This document shows, piece by piece, positions 32,872 to 40,961 of a DNA stretch of 56,433 nt. Position 1 is the stretch's first letter. The number at the start of each line of letters is the position of its first letter. A program made the position numbers and the translations under genes. Source of the DNA: Rhodocyclales bacterium (lineage in GTDB: Bacteria > Pseudomonadota > Gammaproteobacteria > Burkholderiales > Rhodocyclaceae); the NCBI GenBank assembly GCA_016192435.1, contig JACPUD010000055.1:1-56433 (forward strand), written 5' to 3'. The notes beneath the pieces were generated by a model. It worked only from the letters and a program-made list of their open reading frames with translations, was not told where the DNA came from and ran no database searches.

Positions 32872-34590
32872 TCACGTTGCCTGGCTTTCGGCCACGGCCA
32901 GCGGAGCGATGGCGCCCAGTGCGGCGGCGAGCTCGGCGTCCTCCAGCACCCGGACCAGCAGCGCCGCGTCCTGCACCTCGAAGTTGCCGCGGTACGCGCG
33001 CAGGTAGGCTAGGCCGCTGGCGCGATCGACGAATTCCAGCGTCGCGATGCGCCGCACGCATTCCCTGAGGAAGGCGGCATTCGCGGCGACCGTCAGGTCG
33101 GACGCGGCCGGATACAGCTCGGCCGGCGCGCCGGCATGGATGTCGACCTTTTGGTAGCGCTCGATGTCGATGAAGGCGGCCGGGTCGTAAATCACCATGC
33201 GTTCGCGGTCGCCGCTGGCGATGGTCTTGGGAAAGTTGCCGCGCGCCACGCGGTTGTCGAGGAAGACGTAGCGGTACTCGGGGCGCGGGCTGGCCAGCCA
33301 CTTGAACAGGATCTTCGGCATGCCGCGATAGGCCTCCACGCCGTGCGCCAGGAAATCTTCCACGGCCTTGTAGCGGCCGCGCTCCAGCGCCCGCTGCCAG
33401 CCGCGCCGGACAGTCTCCTCGGGCGGCGTGACGATGAAGTACATATACATGGTGTGCACATAGCGCGCATAGGTGTCGTGCAGCACGCGCGCCACCTTCT
33501 CGGCGGTGAAGCTGTCGAAGCGGAAGCGGTCGACCAGCAAATGCGGAATGGCGTGTTCGCGATTGGCCTTGTCGCGGATGTAGCGATCGAGCTTGCCGTC
33601 GATCACCATCAGTTCGCGGCTGGTCAGGTGGCCGGCATATTTGCGCGCCGGCCCGAGCGATTCGTAGTCGAGCAACTGGCGCCGCCAGACATCCGGGCTG
33701 ATCGTGGCGTAGCCATCGGCGGCGATGCCCTGTTCGCGCAGGACCTGCTTCAGCATCGGCCGCAGCGAGCTCTTGCCGGCGGCGGAGGCGCCCTTGAGGC
33801 TGATCAGCACCGGCGCCGCTTGCGTGGCGACGCGCGCATAGCCTTCCGCGTCGATCGCCGCCGCGACGCAAGGCGCGATCAAAACCCCGATCGACTGGCT
33901 GCCCTGGTTGTTGCAGACGTGGCGCGTGACCAGCTTCGCCAGCAGCTCCCGGTCCGCGCCGAGGCGGCCGCGCTTGCCGGCGATCGCGCCGAGCACCCGG
34001 TAGAGGCTCTTGTACACCGCGCGCCGCAGCGGATCGGCGGCGCCCAGGCCCAGCGTCTTGTAGCCGGCGACGATGCGGTACTCGCGCTCGGCGGGCGACT
34101 CGGACGGCGCACTCGGGCGCTGCTCCCGGCGCCAGCGGCCAAACCAGCCGCGCGCGGGGGGCGGCGCCGGCGGCGGAAACAGCGTTTCGGCGAGGATCTG
34201 GCTTACCAGCGCCGCGGTACGCTGGCTCAGTTCGGCATAGGCAGCTTCGATTTCGGCCATGTGCGGAGCGACGTAGGCGTCGCGGATCCGGGTCGCGATG
34301 CGGCGGAAATTGCGCCCGAAGTCCTCTTCCTCCTCACCCTCGGCGACGGCGATGTCGGCCGTGACGCGGATGATGATTTCATGCAGCGCCAGCCTTTGCG
34401 GGCGGAATACCGTGAGCTCCTCGTGCGGCAGGCCGGTCAGCGCGACGAGTTCGTCGATCTCGGCGACGCCGGTGAAGGCGCACTCGGGCCGCAGGATGGT
34501 TTCGAGCGCACGGAAGGCCGCGGGTATGCCCGCGCCGACGCCCGGATTCCAGGCCGAGGCTTCGCCGGCGGAGGCGATCGCGCCGCCCAT
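32872..34590 (-). CDS. Zeta-toxin-like P-loop protein with a long N-terminal extension
   Basis: The 572-residue product has a GGGAGG ribosome site seven bases before the ATG. The Walker A is LKGASAAGKSSLRP at about 264-278. Downstream text (DGYATISPDVWRRQLLDYESLGPARKYAGHLTSRELMVIDGKLDRYI) resembles zeta toxin/chloramphenicol phosphotransferase-like kinases, where the Asp after a serine-rich strand is catalytic. A later stretch (YMYFIVTPPEETVRRGWQRALERGRYKAVEDFLAH) matches zeta-type lid helices. The N-terminal 250 residues are mostly helical with no recognised domain. It is far longer than typical zeta toxins (about 280 residues), and no epsilon-type antitoxin gene adjoins it. A housekeeping kinase role is as likely as a toxin role. 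Confidence 0.6.
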   Translation of the reverse strand: MGGAIASAGEASAWNPGVGAGIPAAFRALETILRPECAFTGVAEIDELVALTGLPHEELTVFRPQRLALHEIIIRVTADIAVAEGEEEEDFGRNFRRIATRIRDAYVAPHMAEIEAAYAELSQRTAALVSQILAETLFPPPAPPPARGWFGRWRREQRPSAPSESPAEREYRIVAGYKTLGLGAADPLRRAVYKSLYRVLGAIAGKRGRLGADRELLAKLVTRHVCNNQGSQSIGVLIAPCVAAAIDAEGYARVATQAAPVLISLKGASAAGKSSLRPMLKQVLREQGIAADGYATISPDVWRRQLLDYESLGPARKYAGHLTSRELMVIDGKLDRYIRDKANREHAIPHLLVDRFRFDSFTAEKVARVLHDTYARYVHTMYMYFIVTPPEETVRRGWQRALERGRYKAVEDFLAHGVEAYRGMPKILFKWLASPRPEYRYVFLDNRVARGNFPKTIASGDRERMVIYDPAAFIDIERYQKVDIHAGAPAELYPAASDLTVAANAAFLRECVRRIATLEFVDRASGLAYLRAYRGNFEVQDAALLVRVLEDAELAAALGAIAPLAVAESQAT

Positions 34591-34690
34591 CAGCGTCCTC
34601 CCGGCAAACAGCGGATCTTGCGTCTCATGTCCCGTCCTTGTGCAGCGCCCAGCATAGCCGATGGCGCAAGGGTCGCCGCCGGCTCCGGGA

Positions 34691-34711
34691 GTTGGCGCTG
34701 GCGATACGGCG
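34691..34711 (-). repeat. Dispersed 21-bp element, copy 4 (upstream of the zeta-like gene)
   Basis: On the minus strand it reads CGCCGTATCGCCAGCGCCAAC, identical to copy 3. It lies between the divergent zeta-like and TauE operons, about 20 bases from site B, and is oriented with the zeta-like gene. Confidence 0.6.
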
Positions 34712-34728
34712 CCGGCGCATCCCGCGTC

Positions 34729-34761
34729 TTGACGTTTTCTTCACGGAGCAAATGATATTAG
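34729..34761 (+). promoter_or_regulatory. Direct-repeat activator site plus -10, site B (TauE-USP operon)
   Basis: TTGACG (34729-34734), five bases, TTCACG (34740-34745), ten bases (GAGCAAATGA), then TATTAG (34756-34761). The predicted transcription start near 34768 leaves an 88-base leader before the ATG at 34857. The layout is identical to sites A and C, and the orientation fits the downstream operon. Confidence 0.7.
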
Positions 34762-34856
34762 CAATCCTTAATAGACCATAACCGCAGCAGGACTTTACCG
34801 AGTCCGCGGCTTATTCCACGGCGCAGGCGCGGCCGTTTGCCAAAGGGGAAGGATTC

Positions 34857-35201
34857 ATGGACCTGCACAAGGCGCATTGGGGCAAAACCATCTTCTGGGG
34901 CGTCGCCACGGCCGCGCTGTACACAGCGATGTTCTCCTGGTCCGACCTGGTCCTGCACCTGGCACACACCACGCCCGATGCCTGCATCGTCGACCAGGGC
35001 GGCACCACGCTCTACTATCACAAGGCCGACGCCGCCGCCTGCGCCGCCAAAGGCGGCCACTTCGAGTCCGGCGTCTGGTGGCATGTGCTGCTGCCGATCC
35101 TGCTCGCCTTCGCCATATCGATCGTCCATGGCGCCTTCACCGGCCTGTTCTGGGAGGCCATGGGCCTCAAGCCCGCCGCCCGCGACGAAGCCAAGGAATA
35201 G
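34857..35201 (+). CDS. Small two-helix membrane protein upstream of the TauE-USP gene
   Basis: The 114-residue product has a strong AAGGGGAAGGA ribosome site. One membrane helix lies at about 12-32 (FWGVATAALYTAMFSW) and a second at about 73-95 (WWHVLLPILLAFAISIVHGAFTGLFW). The loop between has two cysteines (ACIVDQGG and AAACAAKGG) that could form a periplasmic disulfide. The stop is eight bases before the TauE-USP start, so the two are almost surely co-transcribed, and this gene is the first behind promoter site B. I do not recognise a family; an accessory subunit of the permease is an inference from position only. Confidence 0.8.
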   Translation: MDLHKAHWGKTIFWGVATAALYTAMFSWSDLVLHLAHTTPDACIVDQGGTTLYYHKADAAACAAKGGHFESGVWWHVLLPILLAFAISIVHGAFTGLFWEAMGLKPAARDEAKE

Positions 35202-35208
35202 CCGGGCC

Positions 35209-37131
35209 ATGGAAGCCACCCAGTTCATCGAACTCAATGCCGCGACGGTATTCCTGCTGGTGCTGATCGGCTTCATCGGCGGCATGGTCTCGGGCTTCAT
35301 CGGCTCCGGCGGCGCCTTCGTGCTGACGCCGGCAATGATGGCGCTGGGCGCGCCGGCCATGGTGGCGGTGGCTTCGAACATCTGCCACAAGTTCCCCAAG
35401 GCGCTGGTGGGCGCCGCCAAGCGCCACAAGTACGGCCAGGTGGACGTCAAGCTCGGCCTGATCCTCGGCCTCTTCGCCGAAGCCGGCATGCTCGCCGGCA
35501 AGCACCTGATGGTCGGTATCAGCCAGGCCTTCGGCAAGGTCGGCACCGACCTCTACGTCTCGGCGATTTTCATCGTGGTGCTGGCAGCGGTCGGCGGCTT
35601 CGTCCTGCGCGACTACCGCAAGCTGCGCCACGCGCCCCCCGACGAGGAACACGTGGTGCCGCCGCTGGCGCTCTGGGTACGGTCCATCGTCATCCCCGGC
35701 ACCATGGTGCACTTCGCTGCCATCCAGGGTCGCGTCTCGCTGCTGTTCGTGATTCCGATCGGCTTCGCCACCGGCCTGCTGGCCTCGGCCATCGCCGTCG
35801 GCGGCTTCATCGGCGTGCCGGCCATGATCTACATCCTCGGCGTGCCGGCGCTGCTGGCCTCCGGCACCGAACTGGTGATCGCCTTCGTCATGGGCCTCGG
35901 CGGCACCTTCCTCTATGGCCTCGAAGGCGCGGTCGACGTGCGCCTGTCCATGCTGATCCTGCTCGGCTCGCTGTTCGGCATCCAGCTCGGCGCCATCGGC
36001 ACCACCTACGTCAAGGACTACCAGATCAAGCTGGTGATGGCGACGATCATGCTCACCGTGCTGTTCTCGCGGATGTTCTACATCCCCGGCTACCTGTCGC
36101 AACTGGGCATGATCGCGCCGCTCGACCACGGCAGCATCGCCACGCTGAAGACACTGGGCGACAGCGTGCTCGCGGTGGCGCTGATCCTCGGCGCGGTGAC
36201 GGTGCTGACCTCGCTCACCAAGGGCATCGCCGAACACCGCAAGGCCGACTTCGCGCGTCAGCTGGCGGCGGGCCTGGCCGCCTTCACGCCCGCCCAGGGC
36301 GGCCTCGAACGCGGCGGCCGCTGGCGCCGCATCCTGCTCGCCACCGACGGCTCCGACTACAGCGAGGGCGCGATCCGCGTCGCCGCGGCGCTGGCGCGGC
36401 GCAACGATGCCCGCCTGTTCATCGCCAGCATCGCCGTCTACAACCCCGAATACGCCAGCACCGTGCCGGGGCTGGAGCAGGCGGCGCTCGACCAGGCCGG
36501 GCGCAATGTCGCGGGCGCCGTGCAGGCCGCCGCCGGCATCGAGCACGACGTGGTGATCGCCGAGGCCGAAGATCCCTATCGCGGCATCGTGGACGCCGCC
36601 AGCGAGGATCGCGCCGATCTGATCGTCATGGGCCGGCGCGGCAAGCGCGGCCTGGCGCGGGCCATGGTCGGCGACGCCACGGCGCGCGTGATCGGCCATG
36701 CGCCCTGCAACGTGCTGGTCGCGCCGCGCGGCGCCGCGGACTGGCGCCAGGGCATCCTGGTCGCCACCGACGGCTCGCGCCACGGCGACGCCGCGGCGCA
36801 GCTCGCCGGACAGCTGGCACTGGCGTGGTCCTTGCCGCTGACGGTGGTCTCGGCGGTGCTGCCCAGCCACAACGAACAGCGCCGGCGCGAAGCCGTCAGC
36901 GCCATCGACCGCGTCAAGGCCGGCCTCGCGGCGCTGCCGGTGACGGTGACCGGCATCGTCGCCGAAGGCCGCCCGGAACAGGTGATCCTCGACCAGGCGG
37001 GCAAGGCCGGCGCCGACCTGATCGTCATCGGCACCCACGGCCGCACCGGCCTCGACCGCCTGCTGATGGGCAGCGTCGCCGAACGTGTGATCGGCTTCGC
37101 CGCCTGCCCGGTGCTGGCGGTGAAAATATGA
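35209..37131 (+). CDS. TauE/SafE-type permease fused to two universal-stress domains
   Basis: The product has 640 residues. The N-terminal 340 are a TauE/SafE-type permease with about eight helices (LIGFIGGMVSGFIGSGGAFVLTPAMMALG, the repeated half GFATGLLASAIAVGGFIGVPAMIYILG). These families export sulfite or sulfonates or move related anions. The C-terminal 300 residues hold two USP domains. The first is RRILLATDGSDYSEG to GRRGKRGLARAMVGDATARVIGHAPCNVLV; the second is QGILVATDGSRHGD to GTHGRTGLDRLLMGSVAERVIGFAACPVLAV. Both keep the G-x2-G-x9-G nucleotide-binding loop. An ATP/ADP-sensing cytoplasmic regulator on the permease is the natural reading. It follows the small membrane gene by seven bases and belongs to the site B operon. 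Confidence 0.88.
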   Translation: MEATQFIELNAATVFLLVLIGFIGGMVSGFIGSGGAFVLTPAMMALGAPAMVAVASNICHKFPKALVGAAKRHKYGQVDVKLGLILGLFAEAGMLAGKHLMVGISQAFGKVGTDLYVSAIFIVVLAAVGGFVLRDYRKLRHAPPDEEHVVPPLALWVRSIVIPGTMVHFAAIQGRVSLLFVIPIGFATGLLASAIAVGGFIGVPAMIYILGVPALLASGTELVIAFVMGLGGTFLYGLEGAVDVRLSMLILLGSLFGIQLGAIGTTYVKDYQIKLVMATIMLTVLFSRMFYIPGYLSQLGMIAPLDHGSIATLKTLGDSVLAVALILGAVTVLTSLTKGIAEHRKADFARQLAAGLAAFTPAQGGLERGGRWRRILLATDGSDYSEGAIRVAAALARRNDARLFIASIAVYNPEYASTVPGLEQAALDQAGRNVAGAVQAAAGIEHDVVIAEAEDPYRGIVDAASEDRADLIVMGRRGKRGLARAMVGDATARVIGHAPCNVLVAPRGAADWRQGILVATDGSRHGDAAAQLAGQLALAWSLPLTVVSAVLPSHNEQRRREAVSAIDRVKAGLAALPVTVTGIVAEGRPEQVILDQAGKAGADLIVIGTHGRTGLDRLLMGSVAERVIGFAACPVLAVKI

Positions 37132-37158
37132 CGGTCGTGCGCCGGCGCGGCGCCACCA

Positions 37159-38916
37159 TCATGCGGCATGCAGAATCGGGGGCGAAGTAGCCGGCTCCGA
37201 CGACGATCGCGGCAGGGACTGCCACAGCTTTTCGAGCGCGTCCCGGTCGGTCGGGAAGATGTTTTCGGCACCGATCGCGTCCGTCAGGCCGGTACGATCC
37301 ATGACGTCGGCCACCTGCTGCTTAATGCCGCTGAAGACCAAGGTAACGCCGCTGGACTTGAAACGGGCGACCAGGTTGAGCAGCATTTCCACGCCCGAGG
37401 CGTCGATGTCGTTGATGCCGCTGGCCTTGACCAGGATGCAGGTCATTTCCGGATTCTCCCGCTCCAGTCGCAGCAGCGCGTCCTCGAGGTAGGCAACGTT
37501 GACGAAGCGCAGCGCGCCATCGAAGCGCAGGGCTCCGAGACTTGAATGCAGCGGCGGTAGTTGGTGCCTTTCGCTGTCGCGCAGGGTTGCGTCGCTATGC
37601 ATGCCGAGCAGGGCGATACGCGGCCGCATCATGCGATAAAGCAGCAGCGACAGTGACAGGATGATGCCGGTCAGGATTCCGTTCTGGATGTTGGGTGCAA
37701 ATGCCAATGTCGTGACAAAGGTCACCGCCGCCGCGATACCGTCGTCGCGCTTGGCGCGCCAGGCATTGGCGAGGGCGCGAAGATTGATCAGGCCGAATAC
37801 CGCCATCATGATGATTGCGGCCAGAACCGGCTTGGGCAAATGATAGAGCAAGGGTGTCAGGAACAGCAGCGTCAGCAGCACGAACAGTGCGGAAATTATG
37901 GACGACAGCCCGGTTCGGGCATCAGCGGCAAGATTCAAAGCCGAGCGCGAAAAAGAGCCGCTGACCGGCATGGACTGGCTGAAGGCCGCCGCCACCTTGG
38001 CCAGCCCCTGGCCGATCAGTTCCTTGTTCTGGTCCCAGGGCTGACGCGTTTTGATGGCGATCACCTTGGCGCTGGACATGGCTTCCATGAAGCTGATCAG
38101 GGCTATGACGAAGCCGGCGGGCAGCATGTCCATGGTGGCCTTCCAGCCAACCGGCGGCACGCTGAATTCAGGAAGGCCGCGCGGTATCTCGCCGATGACC
38201 CTGCCGCCAAGCTCGGCGTAGTTTACGAGGTAGCTGGCGCCCGTCAGCAATGCCACGGTTATCAGCACTCCCGGGAGTTTCGGCGCCAGCCGTTTGAACC
38301 CGGCCAGCATGACAATCGCCGCGGCGCCGAAGCCGAGTGACAACTCGTGCAGGGTGTCGATATGGGAAATCACATGCCATATGTCGGCCAGGAAATGCTC
38401 GGAATTGTGCATCGAGATGCCCAGCAGCGCGGGCAATTGCGAGAGGCCGATGATCAGCGCGGCGGCGTTGATGAAGCCCATCAGCACTGGATGCGAGAGG
38501 AAATTGAGCAGCACGCCGATACGCAGCACGCCGAAGGCAATCTGGAACAGCCCAGAAATCAGGGCCAGCAGGATCACGTAGGAGTAGAAGGCATCGCTGC
38601 CGTGGGCCGCCAGTGGCGCGATGCTGGCGGCGGTCAACAGGGAGGTCATCGCGACCGGTCCGGTGGACAACTGCGAAGAGGAACCGAACAGCGCACCGAT
38701 GATCGTCGGCAGCAGTGCCGCATAGAGGCCGTAATAGGCCGGTACGCCGGCCAATTGCGCGTAAGCCAGCGACTGCGGAATGGCCACCAGCGACACGGTG
38801 ATCCCGGCGAGCAGATCGCGCCGCAGAGTATCCCCGTTGCGCAGCACGCGCAGCGAATCAGACAGCGAACGCAAGTATTGGGCGGCCGATAACGGCAGGG
38901 ACACGCCAACGCCCAT
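37159..38916 (-). CDS. SulP-family anion transporter with STAS domain
   Basis: The 585-residue product contains DLLAGITVSLVAIPQSLAYAQLAGVPAYYGLYAALLPTI, SSQLSTGPVAMTSLL, FLSHPVLMGFINAAALIIGLSQL and SFSRSALNLAADARTGLSSI, all typical SulP core text. A C-terminal STAS domain (about 460-570) has NDIDASGVEML, with the Asp-x-Ser loop. It is about 60% similar by eye to the transporter at 30444-32570 but lacks the coiled-coil insertion. I chose the ATG at 38916 because it overlaps the stop of the small upstream gene as TGATG; an ATG at 38922 is the alternative. It is convergent with the TauE-USP gene. No direct-repeat box of the A/B/C type was found upstream. Confidence 0.87.
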   Translation of the reverse strand: MGVGVSLPLSAAQYLRSLSDSLRVLRNGDTLRRDLLAGITVSLVAIPQSLAYAQLAGVPAYYGLYAALLPTIIGALFGSSSQLSTGPVAMTSLLTAASIAPLAAHGSDAFYSYVILLALISGLFQIAFGVLRIGVLLNFLSHPVLMGFINAAALIIGLSQLPALLGISMHNSEHFLADIWHVISHIDTLHELSLGFGAAAIVMLAGFKRLAPKLPGVLITVALLTGASYLVNYAELGGRVIGEIPRGLPEFSVPPVGWKATMDMLPAGFVIALISFMEAMSSAKVIAIKTRQPWDQNKELIGQGLAKVAAAFSQSMPVSGSFSRSALNLAADARTGLSSIISALFVLLTLLFLTPLLYHLPKPVLAAIIMMAVFGLINLRALANAWRAKRDDGIAAAVTFVTTLAFAPNIQNGILTGIILSLSLLLYRMMRPRIALLGMHSDATLRDSERHQLPPLHSSLGALRFDGALRFVNVAYLEDALLRLERENPEMTCILVKASGINDIDASGVEMLLNLVARFKSSGVTLVFSGIKQQVADVMDRTGLTDAIGAENIFPTDRDALEKLWQSLPRSSSEPATSPPILHAA

Positions 38917-39206
38917 CACCATGATTCTTCCATGCTGCAGTTTTGCGGCACCAGGCAGCCGGCCACCCGGATCTTGCCGCGCCGACAATGGCGACTTAAC
39001 GCCGGTTCGGTGGCCGCTGGATGAAACTGGCGGGGGCGCTGCATGAGCTTCCGTGCCCGACTCTGCGCCCCCTGAAACCAGCGTTGTTCGACTTCGACAA
39101 GATGACGCTCCGCCATCAGATGCAGTGCTTCTCCAAGATTACCGGCATTGGCAAACTCGGTCATGCGTGAAAGTCGATCGATAAAATCCCGAACAAATGC
39201 GTGCAT
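38916..39206 (-). CDS. Small protein upstream of and coupled to the SulP gene
   Basis: The 96-residue product has a GGAAGG ribosome site five bases before its ATG at 39206, and its stop overlaps the SulP start as TGATG, both signs of a real coupled gene. The N-terminal half (MHAFVRDFIDRLSRMTEFANAGNLGEALHLM) is probably helical. The C-terminal half is basic and contains three cysteines. No membrane helix or known domain is visible. It may be a regulator or a leader frame for the transporter. The second half could simply be low-constraint sequence, so confidence is moderate. Confidence 0.5.
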   Translation of the reverse strand: MHAFVRDFIDRLSRMTEFANAGNLGEALHLMAERHLVEVEQRWFQGAQSRARKLMQRPRQFHPAATEPALSRHCRRGKIRVAGCLVPQNCSMEESW

Positions 39207-39312
39207 GTGACCTTCCGTGATTGAACGACAAGAAAGGGAGCCCTATGCAGCGACCGTGCCCATCGGGCAAGCACTTGTTCCATAGGTATTTTGATTGCCC
39301 CACCCATCCTGT

Positions 39313-39331
39313 GCAGCGTTTTCAACGCTGC
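39313..39331. other. Short palindrome in the divergent region between the SulP unit and the kinase gene
   Basis: GCAGCGT-TTTCA-ACGCTGC, a seven-bp perfect stem with a five-base loop. No T run follows. It lies in the 260-base divergent region (39207-39467) and could be an operator or a weak hairpin. I found no correctly spaced sigma-54 or sigma-70 pair in this region. Confidence 0.35.
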
Positions 39332-39467
39332 GATATGCAACACACGAGCGCCCATCGGGAGCCGGATAATCTTTGCAAACCCTTGCAGCAAGCTTATCTA
39401 TAGTAATCGCCACACTCGTTCGATCGTATGTTGCATAATGCGACACACTTGCAAACGCCCTGATCCG

Positions 39468-40961
39468 ATGAAGCTTTTTGGCTTGCACCCTTCGTTGCGC
39501 GGAAAAATTGCCTTCGCCTACGCGGCTATCGCGTCACTGACGCTGGCGATTTCCCTGTTCGCCTACGAGGAATTGCGTTTGCTGGAGGACAAGATCCTGC
39601 TCGGCGAGCGAGTTTCGGAACTGTTCGATACCGCCCTCGAAATTCGTCGCTTCGAGCGCAATTTCTTTCTCTACAGGCAGGACGCCGACTATCGGGAAAA
39701 TGTCGACTACAGCAACAAGATGCTCAGGTTGCTCGACAGCAATGCCAAGGATTTCATCACGCTCCGCGCGGGGCAAAGTCTGGCTGAACTGCGCGGCGAA
39801 CTGACCCGCTACCGGCAGGCGATCGATGCCTGCTTCGTCGCCAACCGCGAGCAGCCCGGCCGCCTGCGGCAATTGGAGCCGCAGGTACGGGGCGCCGGGC
39901 AAAACATCGTCGCCGCCAGCGAAGCGGTGGTGACAGCCGAGCGCCAACTGGTCAAGTCCTCGCTGTCGTCGTTCAGGATGATCCTGTTCTTTTCAGTAGC
40001 CGGCGTCGCGTTACTGACGATTGCGGTCGGCCAGGCGCTGTCGCGCCGCGTGGTGCAACCGCTGAAGCAGATCGAGGACAACCTCAATGCCGTGGCCCGT
40101 GGCAAACGGGGAGCATTGGCCATGCCCGGCGAAGACCGGGAAATCGTTTCGATCGTCACCGCCTTCAACCAGATGCTGAAGGAACGGGAGGAGCGCCAGA
40201 GGCATTTGCTGCGCTCTGAAAAGCTCGCCGCGATGGGCACCATGGTGGCCGGTGTGGCGCACGAATTGAACAATCCGCTGTCGAACATATGGTCTTCCTG
40301 CCAGATCCTGCTGGAAGACCGGGCGCCGATCATCGGCAGTCCGCAACGCGACATGCTGCGGCAGATCGACGAACAAAGCGTGCGCGCCCGCAACATCGTG
40401 CGCTCGCTGCTCGATTTCACCGCCGAGCGCCCGTTTCGCGCGGAGATGCTGCCGCTGGAGGCTCTCGTGCGCCAGACCCTGCGTTTCATCAAGGACGATA
40501 TTCCGCACGGGCTGGAGATTACGCTGGATATCCCGGCCAATTTCGTCGTCCAGGCCGATCCGCAAAGGCTGCAACAGGCGTTGCTTAACCTCACAAGGAA
40601 CGCCATGCAAGCTGCCGGCGAAAACGGCCGCGTGATGATCGCTGCCAGCCGGCATGCCGTCGGCGCCACCGCACCCGCGGACCCGGGCCTTGCGCCCTGC
40701 CGTGAGACGGCCGCGGTCGACATCCGCGTCAGCGACGACGGCCCGGGAATTCCCCCACAGATCCTGCCGCGCATCTTCGATCCGTTCTTCACCACCAAGG
40801 AGGTTGGCAAAGGCATGGGGCTCGGCCTGTTCATCGTCTACCAGATTGTCGAAGAGCACGGCGGCTGCATCTCGGCAGCCAACGAAAATGGTCGCGGCGC
40901 CACCTTTGTCATGCGCCTGCCGCAAGGCGGTGAAAGTACATATGCACATGAAAAAACCTGA
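39468..40961 (+). CDS. Membrane sensor histidine kinase (NtrB-like, HAMP)
   Basis: The product has 497 residues. TM1 lies at about 12-32. A periplasmic helical domain of about 140 residues (ELFDTALEIRRFERNFFLYRQDADYREN) looks like a four-helix-bundle sensor. TM2 is at about 172-190, followed by HAMP (LSRRVVQPLKQIEDNLNAVARG), then the H-box with His at about 265 (MVAGVAHELNNPLSNIW) and an ATPase domain (LLNLTRNAMQAAG, VSDDGPGIP, FFTTKEVGKGMGLGL). The HELNNPL form is typical of kinases paired with NtrC-type regulators, and such a gene overlaps it by 20 bases. The start has no visible ribosome site. The stimulus is unknown. Confidence 0.87.
   Translation: MKLFGLHPSLRGKIAFAYAAIASLTLAISLFAYEELRLLEDKILLGERVSELFDTALEIRRFERNFFLYRQDADYRENVDYSNKMLRLLDSNAKDFITLRAGQSLAELRGELTRYRQAIDACFVANREQPGRLRQLEPQVRGAGQNIVAASEAVVTAERQLVKSSLSSFRMILFFSVAGVALLTIAVGQALSRRVVQPLKQIEDNLNAVARGKRGALAMPGEDREIVSIVTAFNQMLKEREERQRHLLRSEKLAAMGTMVAGVAHELNNPLSNIWSSCQILLEDRAPIIGSPQRDMLRQIDEQSVRARNIVRSLLDFTAERPFRAEMLPLEALVRQTLRFIKDDIPHGLEITLDIPANFVVQADPQRLQQALLNLTRNAMQAAGENGRVMIAASRHAVGATAPADPGLAPCRETAAVDIRVSDDGPGIPPQILPRIFDPFFTTKEVGKGMGLGLFIVYQIVEEHGGCISAANENGRGATFVMRLPQGGESTYAHEKT

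Noticed and set aside
33136-34755. 539-residue plus-strand open frame opposite the zeta-like gene
   Set aside because: Antisense shadow. The opposite gene has a strong ribosome site and a Walker A motif.
39243-39488. 81-residue minus-strand open frame in the divergent region
   Set aside because: No ribosome site, unusual composition, and it covers the expected promoter region of the kinase gene.
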